Assembly (NCBI RefSeq): GCF_040362765.1
Contig: NZ_BAABWK010000001.1
Span: 1,217,501-1,281,500 of the forward strand
Origin: Pyruvatibacter sp. HU-CL02332
GTDB taxonomy: Bacteria > Pseudomonadota > Alphaproteobacteria > CGMCC-115125
Direction: 5' to 3'
Length of the DNA: 64,000 nt
Below, piece after piece: positions 18,100-29,521 of the stretch. Under the pieces are notes generated by a model, which worked only from the letters and a program-made list of their open reading frames with translations, ran no database searches and was not told the DNA's origin. The translations under genes and the position numbers were made by a program. Each line of letters begins with the position of its first letter. The stretch's first letter is position 1.

Positions 18100-18771
18100 A
18101 TGACCAGTTACAAAAGGCAGTTTCCCGTGGCCCGACCGTCAATAACCCCAGAAAAGCGCGAAGAAATGCGCAGCCATGTGCGCGAGGCCGTCGTCCGGCT
18201 GGTCCGCAAGCGCAACATCGCACCCGGCGACACGCAGGCCTGGAACGACATCTCGATCAGAGACGTGATTGAAGAAGCCGGGATATCGATCGGGACGTTC
18301 TACAAATACTTCGAAAACCGCGCGGACCTGGCCCAGACCCTGTGGGCTGAACCGGTCGGACGCCTGCGCGACGACATGCAGGCCAGCGTCGATGCCGCCT
18401 CAGGTCCCGTCGATAAGGTCCGCGCCCTGCTCGACCACTACGTGCGCTTTGCGCTCGACAACGACCGTCTGTTCCGAAGCGCTTTCCTGCTGGTGCGCGA
18501 CAAAAGCAGCAGCCCGCCGGACCAGGCAGACCTCAACGAGGAGACCTTCTACAGAAATCTCTGCGCAGCTTTCCGCGAAGGTCAGGAAGCAGGCCTCTTC
18601 AAGCCCTTCGACCCGCACATGATGGCGCAGATTTTCTGGGCTGGCATCCACGGCAGCCTCGCCCTGCCCATCAATCTGGACCGATACAAATTTGAAGCCC
18701 CCAAGGTGCTGGCCGCCCGGATGGTTGATGCATTGATGGAGCTTGTGAAAACCGACATACCGGAGAGTTGA
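18100..18771 (+). CDS. TetR/AcrR-family transcriptional regulator
   Basis: A 223-residue regulator. The helix-turn-helix lies at about residues 48-72 (ISIRDVIEEAGISIGTFYKYFENRADLAQTL), and a ligand-binding C-terminal domain follows. The N-terminal about 20 residues are an extension. It is divergent from the desaturase gene and 87 bp upstream of an enoyl-CoA hydratase on the same strand, so it may control both. The effector is probably acyl-CoA or lipid-like by context, which is inference. Confidence 0.85.
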   Translation: MTSYKRQFPVARPSITPEKREEMRSHVREAVVRLVRKRNIAPGDTQAWNDISIRDVIEEAGISIGTFYKYFENRADLAQTLWAEPVGRLRDDMQASVDAASGPVDKVRALLDHYVRFALDNDRLFRSAFLLVRDKSSSPPDQADLNEETFYRNLCAAFREGQEAGLFKPFDPHMMAQIFWAGIHGSLALPINLDRYKFEAPKVLAARMVDALMELVKTDIPES

Positions 18772-18858
18772 TCTCCCGCCCCCTATCGGTGGGGCCGGGT
18801 GTTCAGCTTCATACAAAATCGCCCGAAGAACTCAAGCACTCACCCCTAGGAGACACAC

Positions 18859-19647
18859 ATGACCGACGCCCCCTTTGTCGCCACCCAGCTGGACGCAGTG
18901 CGCGTCATCTCCATCAATGACGCGCCTTACAATCGCATGTCACTGGCCTTCATGGACGAATTGGAAAGGGAGGTCGAGGCTATTGCCGATGACGATGCGA
19001 CACGCGCCGTCGTCATTACCGGCGAGGGGACGGAGAACTTTTCCGTTGGAATGAACCTCAAGGAGCTTGGCGCGGGCATGGCCGAACGGGGCGGCCCGGA
19101 CGCCATATTCGATCAGCGCCTGAAAGTACTCGGTGCCATCGAGAATATGGGAAAACCATGGGTGGCAACACTCTACGGATATTGTCTCGGCGGCGGTCTT
19201 GAACTGCCATTTGCCTGCCACTTCCGGGTTGCTGCAGAAACCGGCGCCCAAATCGGGTTGCCGGAAGCTGATCTGGGGTCAGTGCCTGCATGGGGCGGCA
19301 GCGCCCGCCTGTGCAAACAGGTCGGCAGCACCAATGCCCTCGACATGATCCTCCGGGCCAAGAAGATTTCAGGCCCGGAAGCCTTCCGCATTGGCCTCGT
19401 CAACGAGGTTTGGCCCATGGACAAGCTGAAGGACAAGGCGGTTGCATTGGCGCAGGAACTCGCAGCTGCGCCGCGCATGACTGTCCGGACCATGATGAAC
19501 AATCTGGTGCATGGCGACGAGAAGAGTCTGGATGAACTTATCCGAATGGAGCGCGAAGCCATCCACGCCTGCAACGGCACACCCGATGCCAAAGAGGGAA
19601 TCCTAGCGTTCTTGGAAAAACGCGAGCCTGTCTTCAACCAGAACTAG
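18859..19647 (+). CDS. Enoyl-CoA hydratase/isomerase (crotonase) family protein
   Basis: A 262-residue protein with a good AGGAG six to nine bases before the ATG. Crotonase features: the substrate loop SVGMNLKEL, the oxyanion-hole segment GYCLGGGLELPFAC carrying the first catalytic Glu, and LPEADLGSVPAWGGSARL with the second Glu, so a hydratase is chemically possible. Acyl-CoA beta-oxidation or a related pathway is likely. It is convergent with the DUF1772-like gene. Confidence 0.85.
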   Translation: MTDAPFVATQLDAVRVISINDAPYNRMSLAFMDELEREVEAIADDDATRAVVITGEGTENFSVGMNLKELGAGMAERGGPDAIFDQRLKVLGAIENMGKPWVATLYGYCLGGGLELPFACHFRVAAETGAQIGLPEADLGSVPAWGGSARLCKQVGSTNALDMILRAKKISGPEAFRIGLVNEVWPMDKLKDKAVALAQELAAAPRMTVRTMMNNLVHGDEKSLDELIRMEREAIHACNGTPDAKEGILAFLEKREPVFNQN

Positions 19648-19659
19648 GCGCATCCGCAA

Positions 19660-20154
19660 TCAGAGCCACGTGAGGGCCACCAGCAGAAGAATGACCGTAA
19701 GAGTCGCCGCGATGGTGCGAAAGGTATTCCAACGCACCCAGCGCCTCTTGAAAGCCTCCGCGGTCTCGACAATCTCGGATTCTGCCACAGCGTCGAGATC
19801 CAGAGACTGAAGACGATTGTTGAGCGGTATGTTGAAGGCGATCGTTGGAACCTGGACGCAAAAAATGTAGAGCGCGCAGGCAATGATCAGCAGGCCCCCG
19901 TCTGGTCCGTCCAGTTGCAAGGCACCCAGTGCGGCCGCTGCGATCAACACAAGCGCGGACCCAAGCCAGACCAGAATGAAAACCGGTGGGTTGTTCTGAA
20001 TGATCCCGTCCATAGCCTTGAATGACCTGAGAAAGTCCCGGTCGCCCAAGGTCCTGATCCCCGGCATAACCACGACCGAAAAGCAGAATACAAACCCCGC
20101 CACCAGCGAACAAAGCAAGGCCGATACAAGCACCAGAATCTGAATGAGTTCCAA
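19660..20154 (-). CDS. DUF1772-like integral membrane protein
   Basis: A 164-residue protein with four predicted membrane helices: residues about 5-30, 58-80, 85-105 and 145-164. The MPGIRTLGDRDFLRSFKAMDGIIQN region and NIPLNNRLQ resemble DUF1772 / anthrone-oxygenase-like proteins. Function unknown. Confidence 0.65.
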   Translation of the reverse strand: MELIQILVLVSALLCSLVAGFVFCFSVVVMPGIRTLGDRDFLRSFKAMDGIIQNNPPVFILVWLGSALVLIAAAALGALQLDGPDGGLLIIACALYIFCVQVPTIAFNIPLNNRLQSLDLDAVAESEIVETAEAFKRRWVRWNTFRTIAATLTVILLLVALTWL

Positions 20155-20261
20155 AGGTGTCGCCTCCTGGCCATTGTCCCAACGTCTGCACGCCCTTGAA
20201 CATTACCACCAATTGCAGACTATTGGCGATCCGTATTCGGACGGACTTTGGCAGACTGAAT

Positions 20262-20351
<90 letters not shown>

Positions 20352-20446
20352 GCGGGGCTTGCATGCACTCAACCCAAAGCAAATGATAGCGCACTGACGA
20401 ACGGGGGCCTGTCGGCACACAGGCTGGAACCAACAGGAGACATACT

Positions 20447-20845
20447 ATGAGGCTAGCGCTGCCAACAGCGGTCGTTTCGGGTATCGGCTATTGGGTATTC
20501 ATGACCCAGGACCGCTGTGCATTTGGCTTCTATGTGAGTGTCGTAATCGGACTAACAATCGCTCTCGTCTTGCTTTGGTATCGAAGCACAGCATTGTCAG
20601 CCAATCCACATACTACAAAACCGACTGACCAACTATACAACGATCCCCCGCTGAATAGCCGAACGAAGAGCCTGTTGAAGTCAATTGGTTCGATTACCGT
20701 CCTCGCACTCTTCTGGATGGCCATAGTTGTTGGATTCTCGCTTTCGGACCACACGATCACAAGAGCAGTCTTCTTTGGTTGTTTCTTTGGTTACATAGTT
20801 TTTTTCCACGATTACGTGTTCTACCGCCGCTGTAGTCCAACCTGA
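20447..20845 (+). CDS. Small membrane protein of unknown function between the tRNA-Ser copies
   Basis: A 132-residue protein with AGGAG seven bases before the ATG. Two hydrophobic segments lie at about residues 5-45 (IGYWVFMT, VVIGLTIALVLLWY) and two more at about 80-125 (ITVLALFWMAIVVGFSL, AVFFGCFFGYIVFF), so about four helices. It is unlike any family I recognise. Its base and codon use (ACA, TAT, AAT, TTT) differ from neighbours, suggesting recent acquisition. It is the only gene in the segment between the 99-bp repeats. Confidence 0.65.
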   Translation: MRLALPTAVVSGIGYWVFMTQDRCAFGFYVSVVIGLTIALVLLWYRSTALSANPHTTKPTDQLYNDPPLNSRTKSLLKSIGSITVLALFWMAIVVGFSLSDHTITRAVFFGCFFGYIVFFHDYVFYRRCSPT

Positions 20846-20904
20846 TCGGTTGTTCCACAACTTACGTGAAGTGCCGTGTGTCAATGAGAATGGAGCTTTG
20901 TCAT

Positions 20905-20994
<90 letters not shown>

Positions 20995-21001
20995 GCGGGG
21001 C

Positions 21002-21321
21002 ATGGGCTGATGGCGCATTACGTGCCAAGCCCACTGGTCAACAGGGCGCGGACAATAGACGCGCGGTGGCGTGATCTGCAAGCGGCGGGGCTTGGAAATC
21101 CGTTGAGGCTGGTGGCCCCACCTACAAGCATCATGGTCGGACAGGTGCGGGTGGACCCCGGGTCAAGCCCGGGGATACGGAGCTGGGTGTGGGGGTCGGT
21201 GCGTCATCACCGTGTCCCCGGGCTTGGCCCGGGGCCTACTCGCTTTGGTACCAACCGCAAATTTGGAAATGCCGGTGTAGGCCGGCCACGCCAAGGCGAC
21301 CTCGACACCGCCTGAAAGCGA
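21002..21321. other. Intergenic region of 320 bp
   Basis: No convincing gene. Short open frames here have no family similarity and cross the repeat. The main content is the REP-like inverted repeat described separately at 21153-21239. Confidence 0.6.
21153..21239. repeat. REP-like GC-rich inverted repeat
   Basis: Two arms of about 28 bases (21153-21180 and about 21209-21238) match as inverted copies at about 25 of 28 positions. Each arm itself contains the near-palindrome CCCCGGGyTTGrCCCGGGG. Elements with this CCCCGGGCTTGACCCGGGG core are common dispersed intergenic repeats in alphaproteobacteria. It can fold into a long hairpin. Confidence 0.75.
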
Positions 21322-21516
21322 CTACCCGTCCGTGATTGCATCCCATAGGGCTGACAGGAAATCTGACAGCCAGTCGATCACGGGATCAGCCACATCAAAG
21401 AACGGGATGTAGTCCTCCAGCACATCGCGGATGTCGCTATCCAGCGCGGCTGCGAAAAGCGCGATGAGCACTGCCCAGAAGATGATGATGAGAAGTCCGC
21501 GAAACAGCGATCCCAT
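21322..21516 (-). CDS. Small membrane protein, unknown function
   Basis: A 64-residue protein with one strongly hydrophobic N-terminal helix (about residues 5-25, FRGLLIIIFWAVLIALFAAAL) followed by a very acidic amphipathic tail (DSDIRDVLEDYIPFFDVADP). AAGGGACT precedes the ATG. It lies 34 bp downstream of the SIMPL gene on the same strand and may be cotranscribed with it. Confidence 0.5.
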   Translation of the reverse strand: MGSLFRGLLIIIFWAVLIALFAAALDSDIRDVLEDYIPFFDVADPVIDWLSDFLSALWDAITDG

Positions 21517-21550
21517 GGGGGAGTCCCTTTGGTGTGCGACGTTGGAAGAT

Positions 21551-22273
21551 CTAGTCGCTTAGAGAGTAGTCCACTGTCGCCACAACGCGAACCGTCTTTT
21601 CAAGCTGGCTTTCCTGACTGACACCGCCGGTATTATCCCGCGGGCGAATGACGATGACGCCTTGATTGGCGCGCAGAATGCCGCCCAGCTTCGAGCCTGA
21701 ATTGTCGGCAAATTCCTGGGCACCCGTCCGCGCAGCGGCTGTCGCCTGCGCAATCAGCTCCGGCTTGATCGCGTTGAGACCATTGAAGGAGTAGGTCGGC
21801 CCGCCAAGGTCTGCCAGCACCACGCCACGGCGCACCAGCTCGCCCGTGTCGCGGCCCAGCTCATCCAACAGTTGAACATTCGTCGTCCGCAGCAGCAGGT
21901 TCTGCGCAATGATGTAGCGCGCCTGACCGATGCCGCCGGAGCGGTAAGCCTGCGCCAGGAGGTCTGTCACCTCGAGGCGTTCAAGACTGATTTCCTCTGC
22001 CTTGACGCTGCGCGACATCAAGAACTCGCGAATGGTGTCCGTATTGCCGTCAATCTCGGCCTGCACCTGCGTGAGGTCACTGCCTGCCGCTGTATAGCGC
22101 AAACGCCACATGGCGAGGTCAGCGGTTACATCCCGCTCTGCCAGCCCTTTGACGGTGACATAGCGCTCAGCCTTGCGGCCTTCAAAAAAGCCTGTGCCCA
22201 CCTGCCACCCGGCAAATGCAACGCCGACCGCCAGCACCACGGCGCCCAGAAATCCAAAAGGTCCGCTATTCAT
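21551..22273 (-). CDS. SIMPL-domain (DUF541) exported protein
   Basis: A 240-residue protein starting at MNSGPFGFLGAVVLAVGVAFAG, a membrane anchor or signal segment, with GGGAGCGGGA upstream. The rest is a SIMPL domain: RYVTVKGLAERDVTADLAMWRLRY, then VRRGVVLADLGGPTYSFNGL and VRVVATVDYSL. SIMPL proteins are periplasmic or membrane-anchored and little understood. The in-frame start at 22327 would put 18 polar residues before the signal segment and is rejected. Confidence 0.8.
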   Translation of the reverse strand: MNSGPFGFLGAVVLAVGVAFAGWQVGTGFFEGRKAERYVTVKGLAERDVTADLAMWRLRYTAAGSDLTQVQAEIDGNTDTIREFLMSRSVKAEEISLERLEVTDLLAQAYRSGGIGQARYIIAQNLLLRTTNVQLLDELGRDTGELVRRGVVLADLGGPTYSFNGLNAIKPELIAQATAAARTGAQEFADNSGSKLGGILRANQGVIVIRPRDNTGGVSQESQLEKTVRVVATVDYSLSD

Positions 22274-22349
22274 TGATCCCGCTCCCACCGCCAATTGCCG
22301 GTTATGACGTACCTGCCCTCGAGGCACCTGCTATTGTTATGCGACTTTG

Positions 22350-23108
22350 ATGATCCACGAATCGAGCAACAACATGGCAACAGTGCCACCCGACCACGCG
22401 CCTGACGAGACTTTCACGGCCTTTGACCGCCAGCGCGCATGGGCGATTCATGCCTTTACAGCGTCCGGCGCCATTATTGCCATGCTCGCACTGACCGCCG
22501 TCACCAATGGCGACCCGCAGGCCGCATTTTTGTGGCTGGGCCTGGCTTTTGTGGTGGATGGGCTCGATGGACCTCTGGCCCGTCGCTACCGGGTTCTGGA
22601 GGTTTTGCCCCGGATTTCCGGAGAAACCCTCGATCTGGTGGTGGACTACCTGACCTATGTGGTGGTGCCCGCCCTGATGCTGGCGAGCCTCGGCCTGCTG
22701 CCCGAAGGCTGGGGCGCTGCCACCGCCGGCGTGGTTCTGGCCGTGTCGCTCTATACCTTCGCCAATCGCGACATGAAGACCGATGACAACTACTTTGAGG
22801 GCTTTCCAGCCGTCTGGAATGTGCTGGTGCTCTATATGTGGGTGCTGGAAACAGACCCTTGGGCGAATCTGGCTGTGATTGCCGTGTGTGCGGTGCTCAC
22901 CTTCACCCGGTTGAAGTTCACCCATCCCATGCGGGTGGTGAAATTACGGCTGGTTACCTTGGTTTTCACAGCCCTTTGGGCCGCATTGAGCCTGGTCATG
23001 GTGATGACCTATCCAGCCCCGCCCATGTGGGCTGTGGTCATCTGGATCGCGCTCATAGCCTATTTTCTGGGTCTGACGGCGCATAGGAGCCTTGTTTCAG
23101 GCAGTTAA
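22350..23108 (+). CDS. pcs: Phosphatidylcholine synthase (CDP-diacylglycerol-choline O-phosphatidyltransferase)
   Basis: A 252-residue inner-membrane protein with about seven to eight helices. The CDP-alcohol phosphatidyltransferase signature is present as DGLDGPLARR followed by ISGETLDLVVDYLTYV. The spacing (DG..AR, then G..D...D) fits Pcs, which joins choline to CDP-diacylglycerol in one step, the bacterial route to phosphatidylcholine. Start choice is uncertain: ATG 22350, with MATVPPD at 22374 as alternative; neither has a strong ribosome site. A membrane with phosphatidylcholine is typical of many alphaproteobacteria. Confidence 0.85.
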   Translation: MIHESSNNMATVPPDHAPDETFTAFDRQRAWAIHAFTASGAIIAMLALTAVTNGDPQAAFLWLGLAFVVDGLDGPLARRYRVLEVLPRISGETLDLVVDYLTYVVVPALMLASLGLLPEGWGAATAGVVLAVSLYTFANRDMKTDDNYFEGFPAVWNVLVLYMWVLETDPWANLAVIAVCAVLTFTRLKFTHPMRVVKLRLVTLVFTALWAALSLVMVMTYPAPPMWAVVIWIALIAYFLGLTAHRSLVSGS

Positions 23109-23132
23109 GCGCCCCAAACGGCCAGAGGCGGC

Positions 23133-23160
23133 TTGACTTGAGGCCCTCAAAAAGTATGAT
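23133..23160 (+). promoter_or_regulatory. Sigma-70-type promoter for rplU
   Basis: TTGACT (23133-23138), a 16-bp spacer and TATGAT (23155-23160) form a near-consensus housekeeping promoter 120 bp upstream of the rplU ATG. Transcription would begin at about 23167, just before the hairpin at 23170. Confidence 0.7.
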
Positions 23161-23169
23161 CCGCGCCCA

Positions 23170-23243
23170 ATCGCCGGGTATCTTTCGATCTCCGGCGGAT
23201 TTTCTTTTGACCAAGGGCATCTTTGGCGCGGAACGTGTCCGCC
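23170..23243 (+). promoter_or_regulatory. Attenuator-like leader of rplU-rpmA
   Basis: ATCGCCGG (from 23170) pairs, with one bulge, with CCGGCGGAT (23192-23200), followed directly by TTTTCTTTT, so it has the form of an intrinsic terminator at the very 5' end of the predicted transcript. GGCGGA (23194-23199) can instead pair with TCCGCC (23238-23243), which would break the terminator. This layout would suit control of L21/L27 synthesis. It could alternatively just be the pcs terminator. No experiment is implied. Confidence 0.5.
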
Positions 23244-23280
23244 GCCTTTCCTCGTGCCCTTCATTATATGGACGACGCTC

Positions 23281-23592
23281 ATGTTCGCGGTCATCCGCAC
23301 CGGCGGTAAGCAGTACAAAGTGGCTCAGGACGATGTCCTGTCAGTTGAAAAGCTACTTGGCGAGCCCGGCGACAAGATTGAAATTTCAGAAGTGCTGATG
23401 GTCGGTGGCGACGGTGCCCCGAAAGTCGGCGCTCCGCTTCTAGAAGGCGCTAAGGTTTCTGCCGAAGTTGTCGGCCAGAGCCGTGACCGCAAGGTACGCA
23501 TCTTCAAGAAGGTCCGTCGGCACACCTATCGCCGCACGAAGGGCCACCGTCAGCACAAGACACAGATCAAGATCACTGGCATCAGCGCGTAG
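23281..23592 (+). CDS. rplU: 50S ribosomal protein L21
   Basis: A 103-residue protein from MFAVIRTGGKQYKV, the universal L21 N terminus, to KITGISA. The signature KKVRRHTYRRTKGHRQ near the C terminus, which binds 23S rRNA, is present. An in-frame start at 23254 adds nine residues not found in the family. It forms a two-gene unit with rpmA. Confidence 0.97.
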   Translation: MFAVIRTGGKQYKVAQDDVLSVEKLLGEPGDKIEISEVLMVGGDGAPKVGAPLLEGAKVSAEVVGQSRDRKVRIFKKVRRHTYRRTKGHRQHKTQIKITGISA

Positions 23593-23636
23593 CACGCAGC
23601 CGACCGGTATTTTAAAGACATACGGAGACAAACAAG

Positions 23637-23915
23637 ATGGCACATAAAAAAGCAGGCGGCTCATCCCGCAACGGTCGCGACTCAGCCGGCCGTCGTCTTG
23701 GTATCAAGAAGTACGGCGGCGAAGCCGTAATCCCAGGCAACATTATTCTGCGTCAGCGCGGTACCAAGTGGCACCCGGGCGACAATGTCGGCATGGGCAA
23801 GGACCACACGATTTTTGCAAAGGTCGAAGGCAACGTGTCCTTCCGCACCCGCGCAGGCGACCGCACCTATGTATCAGTGGTACCGGCAACCCCGGCATCA
23901 GCGGCAGCTGAATAA
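23637..23915 (+). CDS. rpmA: 50S ribosomal protein L27
   Basis: A 92-residue protein beginning [18 protein letters not shown], the canonical L27 N terminus that reaches the peptidyl-transferase centre without a cleaved leader. [22 protein letters not shown] is the core motif. The C terminus is Ala-rich. It is cotranscribed with rplU; two hairpins and a T-run follow. Confidence 0.97.
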   Translation: MAHKKAGGSSRNGRDSAGRRLGIKKYGGEAVIPGNIILRQRGTKWHPGDNVGMGKDHTIFAKVEGNVSFRTRAGDRTYVSVVPATPASAAAE

Positions 23916-23930
23916 GAACACGGTGGACCA

Positions 23931-24011
23931 ATTGCCACCGTTTGGTGGCAATCCATTCATGAGGCAATAGCCAACCGGGAGGGAGATGGATCGCCATCTC
24001 CCTTTTGTTTT
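23931..24011 (+). terminator. Terminator of rplU-rpmA (two stem-loops)
   Basis: The first hairpin, ATTGCCACC/GGTGGCAAT (23931-23952), lacks a T-run. The second, GGGAGATGG/CCATCTCCC (23981-24002) with a four-base loop, is followed by TTTTGTTTT and is a strong intrinsic terminator. Confidence 0.85.
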
Positions 24012-24040
24012 GCTCTCTCGCCATCATGAAAGGACGTCCC

Positions 24041-24592
24041 ATGCGGGCGCAGATGAAGACACAACGCCTACTGCTGCGGTGGTTGGAACCAGAAGACGCC
24101 AAAGCCGTGCAGGCAGGATGTAACAACTGGAACGTGGCCCGGATGCTGGCCGTGGTCCCGCATCCTTATCCTGACGGTCTGGCCGAAGAGTGGATTGCCG
24201 GACACGCCAACCAGCGCGCACGCGGCCTGGGCTCAGCCTTTGCCATCACGCTTGAAGGCACATTGATTGGTGTCGTGGGGATCGACAACCAGAAGACAGG
24301 CGAGTTCGAGCTTGGATACTGGCTGGGCGAAACTTACTGGGGCAAAGGCTTTGCGACAGAAGCAGCGCAGGCCGCCGTTACCATCGGATTTGCCGATCTC
24401 GGCGTGGGACATCTCACATCCGGCTACTTTGAAGAAAACGCAGCCTCCGGCGGCGTGCTCACAAAGTGCGGCTTCGAGTATAGTGGCAAATCCAACCGCC
24501 ATTGCCTGGCGCGCGGCGAAGACATGCCTTCCCTTGATCTGGTCATGACACGTGACCGCTGGATCGATGGGCTGGTGCAACAGGGAAGCTGA
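24041..24592 (+). CDS. GNAT-family N-acetyltransferase (RimJ-like)
   Basis: A 183-residue protein. Beginning at MRAQMKTQRLLLRW places AAAGGACG just upstream and keeps the ATG clear of the rpmA terminator; earlier in-frame starts at 24005 and 24026 are less likely. GNAT features: RLLLRWLEPEDA, ELGYWLGETYWGKGFATEAAQ (acetyl-CoA binding), FEENAASGGVLTKCGFEY. It resembles RimJ/RimL ribosomal-protein acetyltransferases. First gene of a tight run leading to obgE. Confidence 0.85.
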   Translation: MRAQMKTQRLLLRWLEPEDAKAVQAGCNNWNVARMLAVVPHPYPDGLAEEWIAGHANQRARGLGSAFAITLEGTLIGVVGIDNQKTGEFELGYWLGETYWGKGFATEAAQAAVTIGFADLGVGHLTSGYFEENAASGGVLTKCGFEYSGKSNRHCLARGEDMPSLDLVMTRDRWIDGLVQQGS

Positions 24593-24599
24593 AAAAATC

Positions 24600-27461
<2,862 letters not shown>

Positions 27462-27465
<4 letters not shown>

Positions 27466-28754
27466 GTGTCGTTGAAAAACTCCATACAGCAGACCCTGAT
27501 GTGGTCGCCACCATGCGCGACATTGGCGCCCACGCCCGTGACGCTGCCAAAGTACTGCGCTCAGCTCCGCGCAAACAGAAAGACGCAGCCCTGCTTGCTG
27601 CTGCAATGACTATCCGCGCCGACGTGGATCTCATTCTTGCCGCCAATGAAAAAGACATGGAAGCAGCACAGGCACGTGGCCTGACCGGTGCTATGCTTGA
27701 TCGTCTGAAACTTGACGATGACCGCATCGAAGCCATCGCCAAAGGTCTTGAGGCCATTGTTGAACTCGAAGACCCCGTTGGCACAACCATCACTGAATGG
27801 GACATGCCTTCCGGACTGCACATTGAGCGCCGACGGGTGCCCCTTGGTGTCATCGGGATCATCTATGAAAGCCGTCCCAACGTAACCGCGGACGCTGGCG
27901 CACTGTGCCTCAAATCCGGCAATGCAGTCATCCTGCGTGGCGGTTCGGAGAGCTTTCATTCATCGCGCGCAATCCACACCATTCTGGAACACGGGCTTGA
28001 TGCAGCGCAGCTCCCTTCAAAGGCAATTCAGCTTGTGCCCACCACAGACCGAGCGGCCGTTGGAGAAATGCTCAAGGGCCTTGATGGCTCCATCGATCTG
28101 CTCGTGCCCCGCGGCGGCCGCAGCCTGACAGAACGCGTGACCAATGATGCGCGTGTGCCTGTGCTCGGCCACCTTGATGGCCTTTGCCATGTCTATGTCG
28201 ACAAAGACGCAAACATTGAGATGGCACAGAAGATAGCCGTTAACGCCAAGCTGCGCCGCACCGGCATTTGCGGATCTGCTGAAACACTGCTGGTCGATGA
28301 AGCCGTCGCAGACACCCACCTGCCTGCTGTTGTGAAGGCACTACAGGACAAGGGCTGTGAAATCCGGGGCGATGAAAAATCTCAGGCTCTTGTGCCCGGC
28401 ATTTCTGCAGCCACGCAGGAAGACTGGAGCACCGAATATCTCGACGCGATTATTGCTGTTGCTGTTGTGCCCGGCGTCAAAGGCGCGCTGGCGCACATTG
28501 CCGAATATGGCTCGCAGCACACCGAATGCATCGTGACCGACAATCAGGAAACCGCAGACAAGTTCCTGACCGATTGCGACAGCGCCATTCTGCTGCACAA
28601 CGCCTCAACACAATACGCTGATGGGGGTGAATTCGGCATGGGCGCTGAAATCGGCATTGCCACTGGCAAGCTGCATGCGCGCGGGCCCGTTGGCCTGGAG
28701 CAACTCACATCCTTCAAATATGTGGTGCGCGGCAGCGGCCAGACCCGGCCGTAG
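27462..28754 (+). CDS. proA: Glutamate-5-semialdehyde dehydrogenase (gamma-glutamyl phosphate reductase)
   Basis: A 430-residue protein of the aldehyde dehydrogenase fold. [28 protein letters not shown] and [15 protein letters not shown], with the catalytic Cys at about 270, are diagnostic. Reduces gamma-glutamyl phosphate with NADPH, the second proline step. Overlaps proB at the start, and nadD begins at the next base after its stop. Confidence 0.95.
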
Positions 28755-29384
28755 ATGTCGTCAGAGCTCAGCAGCAACCCGATCAATGGCATGATCGGTG
28801 GATTGCGCATCGGCCTGCTGGGCGGATCGTTCAATCCGGCTCATGAAGGGCACAGGCATATCAGCCTCGTAGCGTTGCGCCGGTTGCAGCTCCATCAGGT
28901 GTGGTGGCTGGTGTCTCCGCAGAACCCGCTGAAGCCCGAAAAAGGTATGGCCCCGTTTACACAGCGCATGGAAAGTGCGCAGGCAATGGCAGATCATCCC
29001 GCCATTCGCGTGACGGACATCGAAACTCAGATGGGCACCCGGTACACTGCTGACACTATCCGTCAGTTGACCGATCGAGCGCCCGGCACGAGTTTTGTGT
29101 GGTTGATGGGTGCGGACAATCTTCTGAGCTTTCCCAAATGGCATCAGTGGACCAGCATCATGGAACGCGTCCCCGTCGCAATTATTGCCCGCCCCGGCTA
29201 CAGCCTGAAAGCACGGCTGTCACATGCTGCAAACCGTTATGCTCACAGGCAATTTCCCGTTGAGCATGCGTCGCGTCTGGCCAATGAAGAAGCACCTGCC
29301 TGGGTCTTTATCGAAGACCAGCCAACACCGCTCTCATCGACACAGATCCGTCGTCAGAACGGATCAGACTGGGTCGCAGACTGA
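28755..29384 (+). CDS. nadD: Nicotinate-nucleotide adenylyltransferase
   Basis: A 209-residue protein. GLLGGSFNPAHEGH contains the nucleotidyltransferase signature with HEGH, FVWLMGADNLLSFPKWHQW is the NadD motif, and LSSTQIRR near the C terminus binds ATP phosphates. Converts NaMN to NaAD in the NAD pathway. The start directly abuts the proA stop; a later start at 28791 is possible. In many alphaproteobacteria rsfS comes next, but here egtB-egtD intervene. Confidence 0.93.
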   Translation: MSSELSSNPINGMIGGLRIGLLGGSFNPAHEGHRHISLVALRRLQLHQVWWLVSPQNPLKPEKGMAPFTQRMESAQAMADHPAIRVTDIETQMGTRYTADTIRQLTDRAPGTSFVWLMGADNLLSFPKWHQWTSIMERVPVAIIARPGYSLKARLSHAANRYAHRQFPVEHASRLANEEAPAWVFIEDQPTPLSSTQIRRQNGSDWVAD

Positions 29385-29521
29385 CCTCAGAAATGGTCCG
29401 TAGCGGTCCAATTGCGGGGCGCGGGTCGCCTCTGGAAACACACAATCGCGTCACTTACCTGACACGTGGTTGACTTACGCCTTTGAACTTGGCGGAGTTG
29501 GCACCTCGCAGTTCTCAAAAG

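Noticed and set aside
18786-18804. CCCC-tatcggt-GGGG hairpin after the TetR gene
   Set aside because: Short, imperfect when extended, and no T-run; too weak to call a terminator.
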